Source: Periconia sp. R9002
Lineage: Eukaryota; Ascomycota; Dothideomycetes; Pleosporales; Periconiaceae
Reading direction: 5' to 3'
DNA length: 64,000 bases
Assembly: GCA_023627715.1 (NCBI GenBank)
Contig: JAMAHW010000003.1
Location: forward strand, 620,001-684,000
The first letter of the stretch is position 1, and the number at the start of each line of letters is the position of its first letter. Both the position numbers and the translations under genes were made by a program. A model generated the notes under the pieces. That model worked only from the letters and a program-made list of their open reading frames with translations. It did not search any database and had not been told where the DNA came from. Of this stretch, positions 21,008-30,621 are shown one piece after another.

Positions 21008-22278
21008 TTAACCCACTGCCATCACACCGTAGTCGCCAGCAGGTTTTCCCTCACCACTTACGATGGGATCACACATCTCGACCTGCATTTCGAATTCAAT
21101 GGGATCTCCGCAGGTATGCTCGTAACCTTCCAATTCACGCTCCACGGTGGGTTGTTTGCTACACTGCATTGTGTAGGACTGGCAATGCAGAAGAGGAGTG
21201 AACCACGCTAGCATTCCAAGGTTAGGTGACAGGTCTGATGGTATACCTAAGATGGATGTAATAGAGCTTACCGTTGTAGTCGTTGCCTAGAGCCAAGTCA
21301 AATTCCAACTCAACTGTTTTGCTCACGGCAGATGTGTCGGATCTGGACATCGTCTCGGTCACGGTTTTGGACCACTCCGTGTTGACTTCTGTGCTCATGG
21401 AAATGGAGGGACCAATGGCAAAGCTTGCGCCAACCTCGACCCCCACCGACACACTAACGCCGTTATGCTCCTCGACTGTTTTCTCGTTTGTGATGGTGGT
21501 GGACGCGCTCATAGTAATGGAAGGCGTGATTTTGCAACCCCTGCCATCGCACTTGAGAGTGGCCCCATCAGGCTGCTGTTTACCGTTTTTCGTGTACGAA
21601 GAACCTTTTGCCACGGGTTTCTTACACGCGGTGCTGAACTTCTCACCTTCCTTTTTCCACCGATCTTCGCAATCGTTCCACTCGGAGTGGATTCTGGGTC
21701 GGCTAAATAGGGGGCCTATTACGACTTTGAAATCACCAGTCTTCGCTTCACGCTTTTCCTCCTTGGCAACGGGCTCTGGAACGGCACCGATCAGACGGCA
21801 ATCGTCCCAGCAGCAAGCTCCTGCATAGATACCGCGAGACCCCACGTGTGTAGTGTAACACCCAGCATGAGCAGTCGACAGGGCGATGTTGCCGGGAACG
21901 CGGGCGTTAAGGTTTCCCTTGTCGGAGTTGAACGGATCGAACAGGAGAATGCGGCAGCCTTCACTAGGTTGCTCGACGCTCCACCACACGTTGTACCCGC
22001 CTCCTTCCTTGGACCCGGCTTTCTCCAGGTGGAAGTCTTTTACGTAGGTCGCATTCTCCCATGGGGTGACTTCGATGGCTTTATCCTTGTCGCACCCGGA
22101 GCAGCCGTTGCTTTCGGTACCGGAACCTTTCACGCACGGTATAACGTGAGAATTCTTGGCCCAAGCGACGGGAGCGAGGTGTGGGATAACGATGGTGAGT
22201 AACTATTAGGAGAAAATCGGTAAGCAGTAGCTTTGACATAGTTCGCTGCGGCGGACATACTGTTAGCAATCCCAACAT
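21008..22278 (-). CDS. Secreted protein of unknown function
   Basis: Minus strand, three exons: 22261-22278, 21272-22202 and 21008-21207, encoding 382 aa. The 18-bp first exon joins to make a clean signal peptide (MLGLLTLLTIVIPHLAPVAWA, probable cut after AWA); an upstream in-frame start would bury it. The mature part has many Cys (CSGC, CCWDDC, C-terminal CQSY, CSK and CDP), consistent with disulfides outside the cell. Residues around 225-310 are an alternating polar/hydrophobic stretch rich in Ser, Thr and Val (SVSVGVEVGASFAIGPSI), resembling long amphipathic beta strands. I do not recognise a named family. A pore-forming or adhesin-like beta structure is possible but unproven. Confidence 0.75.
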
Positions 22279-23587
22279 GATGGACGTTTTAGGAAGCGTG
22301 TAAATGCAAAGAGTCTTGAAAATAAAAGTGACCAGAAGAGAACAAGTAGTTTGACAACAAAAAACGGAGGAGTTCGTCTCGCAAGAACAGAAACGACTGA
22401 AAAAAAAACCCTCCCTGAAAAGAAGCAGAATAAATGAAAGGATGAATATCAAGCTCGATGACGACCTGCGAAAATGAAGTGAAATACCCATCATATATAC
22501 ACACATCCTTTAGTTACCATGAATCCTTTCAATTCTTACAACCTAAATATACACATACCAACCTACATACCAAGAGTGAGCACTTACCTCAAAGAGAGCG
22601 TAACCCCATTCCAAAACATCCATCAAGACTAGCCTCAGCCTAATTAGGAAACTTCCGTCTTACCTAGGTGGACTTTGCTTATACCAACATCTAAACCGCT
22701 ACACTTAACTACCGCATTCGTCTTAAAAATTCTTGGGGGTTAACGGACTAAGGTAGTTAGTTGAACTAGTATTTTTTTCCGTTGTCACGGCCTGGTGTGT
22801 AGCAGGCTGCCTCTTCTTTACCTCCCCCTCTTCGTATCTTTTCGACATTGATGTTTGTTAGGGATAACTGTTGTTGAATAGATCAAATGACTTGTGATGA
22901 TTTTGGATGGTTTTCCCTACGCAAATTAGGAGAAGAGAGGGGGTCAAATAGACTTGGGTAGGTTCTACCATCACCTACGGATAGCCACCCTGAAGCAAAG
23001 CAGCTGACAGTGCAGTGGATACCGAGATCCCCGGAGATTTTACAAACTGCGAGAAGTCCAGAATGCTTCCTCGTTTGGGCTGTTCGTGTCAGAAAAAACC
23101 GGTGAATGTACGAGGGGTAGAGAGCTGAGTTAAGCTTTGCCAAGTGAAAGCCCGTGTGGTTCTCTATGCGAATTGAACAGACAGCAAGAGGTCCACCACT
23201 AGTTAAGGCAATAATGAGCTGCATGTTTTCATTCGATTTTCTCTCAAGGAGATGATCTATTCTGTGATTGATTCAATTTGGTGGTAATACAAACACAAGC
23301 TGTGTGTCCAATTTGATACAGGTATACAATACAAGGCTGATAACATAGGAAAGTAAGACGCCGCCATCTCGAGAAGACCTCATGATGATCTGGCCTCATA
23401 AACAAATTCAAACAAAGGAAAAGAGGGGGTGTTGCGAATGGAGAGATAGCCGCCCGAATGCAAAAGACCACAAAACCCGGGTATCAATCCAATCGCAGTC
23501 TATACAAAACAAAAAATCAGAAACAAAGGAGATATTGAGAAGGGAACAATCGTTCTCTTGTCGACAAAGGTCGGGTTTCATCGTTTC
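22279..23587. other. Intergenic region
   Basis: Upstream region of the secreted-protein gene and 3' side of the flotillin gene, both on the minus strand. No coding frame or repeat I can support. Confidence 0.55.
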
Positions 23588-25185
23588 TTACGCATCACTC
23601 CCATTCCTCAACGCCCTCACCTTCTTCTCGTCCTGCTGCTGCTGCTGCTGCGGCATCTGGGCCAACCAATTAGGAGGCTGCATGCCCGTCTGATCATGAA
23701 TGGTGCTCAACAGCGGCGGCAAGGTCTGGAAAAGGTTACGGATCGGTGCCGAGGGGTCTGCGACCGCACCATCCGCCCCAGCAGCGCCAGTGTTCCACAC
23801 GTTGATCTTCGGCTGGAGGCCATGGATTGCCTTGGCATTGGCATTCGCGAGCGTCTCGTACGTGCCGTTGGTGAGCATGAGGTACTGTAGAAGACCCTGT
23901 GGCCCACCGAGCACACCCGCGAGATCACCGTACGCCTTCGCCATCGCGGATAGACCTTCAGCTTCGCGCTGCTTGGCTTCGGCCTGACGCTCTCGGAGGA
24001 AGTACTCGGCCTCGGCGGCACGCTTCGAAACGACAAAGTCGGCTTCTGCCTCGCGCTCCTTGGCTTTGAAGTTTGCTTCGGCTTCCTTGAGCTTGCGGAA
24101 CGCGGCGGCTTCGGCATCGGCTTGCTCCGCATACTTTTTACCCTCTGCGAGCTTCTGCTCAGAGTAGAGCTCCGCATCGGCGCGCTGCTGCGAGGATTCT
24201 TTCTCGATGGTGGCTTGTGTGACGGTCGTTGCACGCAGACGTTCAAGTTCCATCAGCGCCTTCTTCTTCTCGACCTCGGTGTTGAGTTCTGCATCGCGGC
24301 GTTCCGCCTCGCGCTTTGCGTTGATTCGTGCAAGGTTCAGGTCTTTGGAGATCAGAATTTCCTTGTCTGTGAGTTTTGCGTCTGCGGCGGCCTTTTCAGC
24401 TTTGCGCTCGGTCTCGAGGACTGCAGTTGCGGCGTGGATCTTGGCGACTTCTTGCTTGGTCTTGCCTTGCTTTTCGGCTTCGCCGACTTCGCCGCGCATG
24501 CGGGCGTCAGCAACGTCTACCTTGGCTTGGTTGAGGGCGCCTTCGTGTGCTTTGCGTGACAGGAAGGCAAAGTACTCCGACCCTGGGGTGTCTTGAAGCT
24601 CTTTTACGTTGGCATTGTAAATGCCTGAGTATCACCGTCATTGTTAGCTATTGTTCCTGGAGAAAAGGGGCAGGGAGGGGGAAATGTGGGAAGGGAAGAC
24701 GTACAAAGACCGAACTGGTCAAGTTCCGACTGCACTTGCTGGATGACTTTATCTTTGAATACCTTGCGCTCGCGGAACAGCTCCTCCATGGTCATCGTAG
24801 AGACGATGCTCCGAGTCTCACCCTCGATAATCCCCTTTACAATATCCTGGACATGATTCCTCCCAGCGGCGACAGTGACAGCGCCCTTATTAGCCGGCGC
24901 TGTAGGTCGTCCATCAGACTCGCCGGTAAGAAGCACAGCGTACTTCTCAAGTGCTCCAGGAGTATCGGCAGGACCGATGGTGAAGACAGCTGGAAGAGAG
25001 AACTTGAGTTTCTCAACTGTCATAGCTTGGAGGGCCATGGAGAAGTCAAAAGGTGTGATGCTGATCTTGGAGACTTTTTGAAAAGGGTAGACAAATGCTT
25101 TCTTCTTGATGAGAACCTTTTCGATTCCTACACCCGTAATCACAAGGTAGGAATTCGGTTCTGCGACATGGTACCAGATGCCCAT
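23588..25185 (-). CDS. floA: Flotillin (reggie-like lipid raft scaffold)
   Basis: Minus strand, exons 24705-25185 and 23588-24624, encoding 505 aa, normal for fungal flotillins. The N-terminal SPFH/band-7 domain (about 1-200) has WYHVAEPNSYLVITGVGI, FPLP-like KFSLPAVFTIGP and RSIVSTMTMEELF. A long Ala/Glu/Lys coiled coil follows (about 200-400) with the EAE repeats of flotillins, then the C-terminal GLQPKINVWNT and a Q6 run near the end. Flotillins assemble on the cytosolic face of the plasma membrane and organise sterol-rich domains; in Aspergillus FloA affects polar growth and wall integrity. The intron has GT-AG ends and restores GLCIYNANVKEL. Confidence 0.93.
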
Positions 25186-27000
25186 GGTGAAAGTCGTGAG
25201 GTTGTTGCTGGTTCTGGGGTTGATGTCGGTTGTGAGGTTGGGTGGGTAGGAAGGTAGAGGAAGGTAGAGAAAGGGTTGGAAAGAGAGCTTTTATATCGAG
25301 ATGTAGGTAGTGATAAAGCCTTGACCCAGGCAGAAGTTTGGGACTTTTTATAATTCCCCAAGCGATAGGGCGCCGAGGAACTGCGGCTTGGTCTCAAACG
25401 GTGGGTTTGTTGGTTTAACGATTGGTAGGCAGTGTCCTGAATAGTAAAAGGGTTGAGAGAAAATCCCTCAAAGTAGGTAACGTATGTGACGTGAGAAAAA
25501 GAGAGTGTATTATACTTCGTTGGTTCACCTCAGCTAATAATAGGGCTGAGTGATAGTTCTAGTGTTCCAAACTGTGACGAATTCAATTACTTGCCCAATC
25601 GCTTGGGAATGATGAAGTGGTGCGATTATATTGATAATTCAGGCCAACTAACAGGGCACCCACTCCCTCTTTATATACACTCTCCACTTCATCCTCTTTG
25701 TATGTATCCATTTCAAGGATACGAATTTTCGTTAAAGAATACGGCAAGCTCCGCTCCGGTGAAGCAAAAGCGGACGAGGTGGTTCGGAAGTGAATGCGCA
25801 GTTCAGGCGCTATTACTAGATTGGTATAGCCTGAGGAGATCAGGCATACTCGAGTTGCTAGGGCGTTGGTAGGGGCACAGCCACACCTGGAATGCTCATG
25901 TGATCAGACCAAACTACAGAGGGGTGACACGCCGGGAAGTCACATATTGGGAGGGCTAATAGGTTCTACGAATTGGAAGCTCTACGACCTACACAGTATG
26001 TCTAGTATAGTTATCTAATTTATAAATAACGCCTAGTACACTAGCTACCCAATATATAACCTCCCGGCGTGCTACCCCTCTGTATGTATGATGCGCAGTT
26101 CGGTTCCTGGGGCTTGACGTTGGGAGTCGAGTGATTTTTCGACACGTTTTCTGGATACCTGGAAGGAAGTTGCGCGGAATTTGTGTGGCACGGTGACTGC
26201 GATAGGTTCAAATGTTTCCAGATGTCCATACAGGTGTAGTACATGAGACATTAAGACACAAGACTCAGCCCTATTAGGCGCCAGGAACTAGGTATCAGGC
26301 TTACTCAGAGTTTACACAAAAATGAATTGTTCGAGCAATGGCAGTTTGCTTCACATTTCCCTTATACCACATTCCTTTGATTGCCATTACCCACTATCAA
26401 CTTCATTCCCGGAAATTCTCAAAATCGCCACATCTTCCAAGCCTACATAAGCCATTCGACCCTTTTGCCACTCCGCATTGACCAATAACGCTTCACTTTC
26501 GGAACTCGGATCGGTCACGTTGTCAACTCAATTACCTCAAGCTACCTAGGTAGGTACCAAGTCACAATCTGTAAGGAATCAAGAACTACAAGCTTGTCAT
26601 AAGATGGAGTAATGCACTTAAACGAGCCTCAGTTATCTGGAATGTTAAGGCTCCAAGAATATCTGGTTGCAAGCTAGTGCCTAGTATACGAGGCTGCGCC
26701 CCAGGCAGACTTTCTACTCTACTTCTACTTTGCCTCACTAACCACCTAGTAGTAGCCAGTCGTACGAAGAAAGAGACGCCTTGCTGGGAATGTGACCTCC
26801 ATCAGATTGGTAAGAGATATCTTGCAGTGCCCCTGAAAATTCAACCTGAGGGAATATTATTCACCGGCCGGCACCGTTTTGGTACACCGCGAGTACCGCC
26901 TTACTGTTAAACCTCTTCATCGAAACCGCGAAGTAACTCCGAACGATATACGCCTTCAGTTCCTCTACCCCACTCTCATTTCTCAGTATCAACTACAACC
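25186..27000. other. Intergenic region containing a MITE
   Basis: Divergent spacer between flotillin and the gene at 27001. Apart from the MITE at 25915-26084 nothing is recognised. Open frames here are short and without family features. Confidence 0.5.
25915..26084. mobile_element. MITE with about 36-bp inverted repeats and TA ends
   Basis: A 170-bp element. The left end is TACAGAGGGGTGACACGCCG then GGAAGTCACATATTGGG; the inverted right end is TACAGAGGGGTAGCACGCCG then GGAGGTTATATATTGGG. The interior is AT-rich without coding capacity. TA at both borders fits a Tc1/mariner-type target site. The terminal TACARAGGGGTAGCA resembles the ends of the MITE in RPA2 intron 9. Confidence 0.8.
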
Positions 27001-27741
27001 ATGTCCAACTCCGGCCCGGAAAAGGAGCCCCTCCCACCATCTTACTCAGAATCCATCACTCAACAACCCACCGGCACGTCCTTTGCATCATCAATAGCAG
27101 AACCACGCCACCATAATCTCGTCAACCATCTTACCACTGTCCGCACAACCCACATCCTCACTATCATAGACTCGCACATCCTGCCCCTGATTGAACAACA
27201 AGCCGCCTACGGAATCTCCGAAACAAACATCGCCCTCCTGCCCTCCGATGTCTCCCTTCCTAGCAAATCCCAGGAAAAAAGCGAGTTCAGCTTCGATAAC
27301 CACGACGATGCTGGTAAAAAGATCGAAATACTCGGGTTTAGTTCGGATGAAGAGCCCAAGCTTGTGCAGCTAGAAGGTCAAATGAACAAGACGGAATTTT
27401 GGCGGGCACCGGGGGTGGTACAGGATTTGGAGGAGAAGCTAAAGAGCAATCTGAATGCGGCTGCTGCTACGGCAGCCGTCTCCTCTCCCCAGTCAGCGCC
27501 TTCGTCAGCTGCAGACGCGCCAAGAGCAAACTCGAAGAGAGGGTTTCTAGGGAAGCTGGCGAATATGATCGAGCAGGAGAAACGGTCGTTGCCGTTTACT
27601 GATATAGCTGGAAAGGAGCCAGAAAGGGTGGTGGTTAAGGTGCGGTTGGAGGAGATATGTTTGAGGACTGTGAATGATTTTGGGCTCTACGATACATTGT
27701 CGAAGCCGTGTGTTATGGTGAGGGTGGATGCGAGGTGCTGA
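27001..27741 (+). CDS. Conserved fungal hypothetical protein
   Basis: Single exon, 246 aa. The start (CAACCATGTCC) is a good context. The N-terminus has a PPSYSE motif; then LVNHLTTVRTTHILTIIDSHILPLIEQQ forms a likely helix pair, followed by an acidic linker, TEFWRAPGVVQDLEEKL, an Ala/Ser-rich linker with a basic stretch (RANSKRGFLGKLANMIEQEK), and a C-terminal strand-rich end (RVVVKVRLEEICLRTVNDFGLYDT). No membrane segment or catalytic motif. It resembles an uncharacterised protein widespread in Pezizomycotina, as I recall it, without known function. Codon use looks genuine and no frame break is visible. Confidence 0.8.
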   Translation: MSNSGPEKEPLPPSYSESITQQPTGTSFASSIAEPRHHNLVNHLTTVRTTHILTIIDSHILPLIEQQAAYGISETNIALLPSDVSLPSKSQEKSEFSFDNHDDAGKKIEILGFSSDEEPKLVQLEGQMNKTEFWRAPGVVQDLEEKLKSNLNAAAATAAVSSPQSAPSSAADAPRANSKRGFLGKLANMIEQEKRSLPFTDIAGKEPERVVVKVRLEEICLRTVNDFGLYDTLSKPCVMVRVDARC

Positions 27742-28510
27742 GGGAGGGGATGGGTCGAGATGATCAGCTCACATAAAGAGATTCCTCTGGGCTTGTGCTA
27801 AATACTACTTTGAAGGGGCTGGAGCTTGGGCGATGGACTTTATATTAGATAGGGTTAGACGGTGTCGGTGGATAATGATCTGAGGGCAGCTTCGTAGACT
27901 GGGTGGCCAGCTCAGCCATGATAACTTCGAATAAATATGCAAAGATATGTGGATAGCGAAGGCAGGAACATGTAGCATCAGGCATTAAATGGAGAGGACA
28001 GAAACCATGGCTAATTTGTATGCTACCAAGTAGTCGTTCCTCCAAATTGATCGCCTCTCAATACTGTACATGAAGAATCGAAGACATGTTCCGAATGGGT
28101 AAGCCCTGGTACATGACAGGATAAACCCTCCCCTGTTACATCCGATTGGAAAGAATCAGAATGCGCACTAAAGGTATGATACAAATAATCGTGCTGCTCC
28201 CGAAATATGATGGCTTGATCACTTTTCTGCGCCTGGTGCATGTGCAGGATCAGTCTTATATGGAAGACCTGCACCACGACAAGTTGACGCGAAGAGATCC
28301 GGCGGAATCCGGAGCACGATGCAAGTTGGTATTGCACCTAATGACGATGAAACATCTATCGAAGAAGTGCATGTCGGTAATGGCTTTCACATTGGTCGAC
28401 ACTGGGCAGGTTGAGGATCCTGGCTGTCAGTTGCCATTTCCGGCTTGATGATCCCCTTCTGAAGTTGATCGTCATGGCGTTTGGCTTGAAGCTCAGCTCT
28501 TTCCTATAAT
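27742..28510. other. Intergenic region between converging genes
   Basis: Contains the 3' ends of the hypothetical gene and of PYM. No gene recognised. Confidence 0.5.
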
Positions 28511-29092
28511 TCAAGTTTCAGTCATCTTCTTCTCGCCTTGCGCATCAAAGCCCAGATTTTCCAGCTGCCGGATCAACTCATTGATCTTAATCACCTTTTC
28601 AAATTGCTCCGGCAGCAGCGCATCGCCCTTGTCCTTCTTTTCCTTGAGCTCTCGGGCCTGTCGCAACTTCTTGGTCAACTTCTTTGCCTCCTTTTCCTTT
28701 TCAGCCTCGGGATCGATAGACTTCTTCACTTCCTCGGCTTTGGGCTGAGCATTTGCGTCGGGCTCCTCTTCCTTGCTATCGGCGGCGGCAGCAGCTTTCT
28801 TCCTCGCCTCCCTTCGTTTGGCGTTTTTGTTGGCGGCGGGTGTCTTGGTGGGATCAACTTCAGACTTCAGACCTTCGGCACCTGGAACTCCACCCTTGCC
28901 TCGATTTTTCCAACCTTCGGCGGTGCGGTTTTTGTAGACTTCAACATCTTCGGGGGGACGGTAGCCCGGGCGGACCTTGATCTCTTTCCGTATCGATCCG
29001 TCGGCGCGAGTCGAGGCTGGGATGTGCCGCTCACCAGTCGCAGAGGTGGCTATCCCGGACCGAGAGACAGTGGGTGTCTCGACTGTCGGCAT
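28511..29092 (-). CDS. PYM/WIBG, partner of Y14-Mago (exon junction complex recycling)
   Basis: Minus strand, single exon, 193 aa from ATG 29092 (the open frame extends further upstream but has no ATG there). The N-terminal Mago-binding PYM motif is clear: SGIATSATGERHIPASTRADG, KEIKVRPGYRPPEDV and YKNRTAEGWKNRGKGGVPGAE. The rest is a charged Lys/Glu/Ala helix, and a C-terminal leucine-rich stretch (FEKVIKINELIRQLENLGF). PYM docks on ribosomes and removes the Y14-Mago core from spliced mRNAs in the cytoplasm. A working exon junction complex fits the intron-rich genes in this window. Divergent from QCR9 with about 360 bp between starts. Confidence 0.88.
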   Translation of the reverse strand: MPTVETPTVSRSGIATSATGERHIPASTRADGSIRKEIKVRPGYRPPEDVEVYKNRTAEGWKNRGKGGVPGAEGLKSEVDPTKTPAANKNAKRREARKKAAAAADSKEEEPDANAQPKAEEVKKSIDPEAEKEKEAKKLTKKLRQARELKEKKDKGDALLPEQFEKVIKINELIRQLENLGFDAQGEKKMTET

Positions 29093-29451
29093 ATTGATTG
29101 CTATGTTGCGGGACGGTTGCGCTGGATCGCTTGTGCGGACCACAACTCGGTGTTTGGTAGGCACCGGACTGGGGTAGATCTTGAGAGTGAGTACGTAGGT
29201 GTACCAGCCTTTTAGGCACCAGTGGTGTATTTATTACGGTGGAAATTTCAGCTGAGAGACAAATGGAAGTGGGATGATGCGGGCGGGTCAGGTTATTCTA
29301 AAGACCCTTAGTCAACCAATCAGGGCGCGCGCAATGGGCGCACCTTGGCGAACATCTCGAGCCTGAGCTTCTTCACCAACACGACACCACCCAGCGACTC
29401 TGTGAGCAAATCGCCTTTCTCCGCTTCCATCCCCCTCGAATACTACTCAAA
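29093..29451. promoter_or_regulatory. Divergent promoter region of PYM and QCR9
   Basis: A 359-bp spacer between two head-to-head housekeeping genes. No specific motif is claimed. Confidence 0.5.
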
Positions 29452-29885
29452 ATGGCCGGTGTTAGTCAATTGATTCTCCCTCAACATCGCGATGACTTGC
29501 TAACCATAATGCCAGCTCACCTCCTTCATCTACAAGCAAGCCTCTCCTCGCGCAGCCCCTTCCGACCAACATCACTAACCGACGACTGCAGCACCTTCGT
29601 CCGAAGCAACACTGCCATGTTGGCTACCGTCTTCGGCAGCGCCTTCGCCCTACAACTGTACGTTGTCCCGAAGAGCTCCGGCACGTTGAAAACTTGAGAA
29701 ACTGGGGGATATTGACCGTGGTAACAGGGCCTTTGATACCACATCGGACAAGATTTGGGACTCTGTCAACAAAGGCGTATGTATCTGAGGCACATCAAGG
29801 CTGAAATCATTGGCTAACAGATGAAAAGCGGCAATGGAAGGATATCAAGTCAAAATACGTGAACCAGGCCGAAGACGACGAATAA
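29452..29885 (+). CDS. QCR9: Cytochrome bc1 complex subunit 9 (Qcr9/UQCR10)
   Basis: Five exons for 66 aa, the same length as yeast Qcr9: 29452-29460, 29516-29535, 29592-29657, 29728-29776 and 29829-29885. The first coding exon is 9 nt (MAG). Intron 2 (29536-29591) has GC-AG ends with a strong branch site (CACTAACC) 13 bp before the acceptor; without it the frame breaks, with it the protein reads FIYNTFVRSNTAMLATVFGS, as expected. One membrane helix (TAMLATVFGSAFALQLAF), then FDTTSDKIWDSVNKGRQWKDI, the family signature, and an acidic end. Qcr9 is a small inner-membrane subunit of respiratory complex III, near the Rieske protein and cytochrome c1. Confidence 0.92.
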
Positions 29886-30621
29886 GCGCCAGACTTTGCG
29901 AGTGGTTGAGTGGTAGAGAATAGAGTTTGACGTTCTCCATTAAATTTCTTACCGTGAAAGAAAAATGTACAATTGTGTATTACAGTATCGCAGGATTGAA
30001 CGTTGAATCATCCATACCTTTCCATGGCTGCTTCGCAGCAGCCAACGTTCCACAACAGTTCCTAAGCTTGGTCATCCTATCACTACGAGAAATAAACACT
30101 AGTGTGAATTTCCACTTCATGAAGCCTGTCTGTTTTGTGGTTCTTTCCTCATTTCCTCCTTCAACCGCTGTGGCGAGCAGCGTGTATGCCGTGAACGCAG
30201 AATACCAATGCCACGCTGTTTATGACATGCTGAGATGAATATCTTCGACTGAATCAAACGCCGCCCCATGATCTTTTTCGCGCGAATCCAAAACCCTTTT
30301 GTCTCTCACCATCGAGTGAGGAGTAGTCGCTACTCAAACGGCGGGCAGAAGCGTAGGAAAGGACTTCTAACATCATTGGCTTGGCGTCTGGCTATGTCAT
30401 TATCCAACTCCTACCCATCGACCATTACAATCACAGCACAACACGACCCACCACTTCCACTGCAACTGCCACGGCCACACAAGACTCACGTACTACCTAA
30501 TAGTGGCCGGTCCACGTCCTCTATCCTATCCACACGCACTGCTTTAGTCGACACTCGACTCACTCCCATACCGCCCCTCTAAACCCCACACTCCCATCCC
30601 ACCTCGACTCCGCCACCCGCT
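29886..30621. promoter_or_regulatory. Upstream region of UBR1
   Basis: The 736 bp before UBR1. It contains an upstream open frame beginning at ATG 30394 and ending at 30582, in the UBR1 frame but stopped before its start. If transcribed this could act as a uORF. Otherwise nothing recognised. Confidence 0.4.

Noticed and set aside
26050..26084. Resemblance of the MITE right arm (CACGCCGGGAGGTTA...TTGGGT) to part of fungal 5S rRNA
   Set aside because: Only a short stretch agrees, from memory; the rest of a 5S gene and a T-run terminator are absent, and the same sequence appears inverted as a terminal repeat. Not called as an RNA gene.
29093..29164. Upstream extension of PYM by 24 residues
   Set aside because: The extension starts at GTG, not ATG; the first ATG at 29092 gives the normal PYM beginning.
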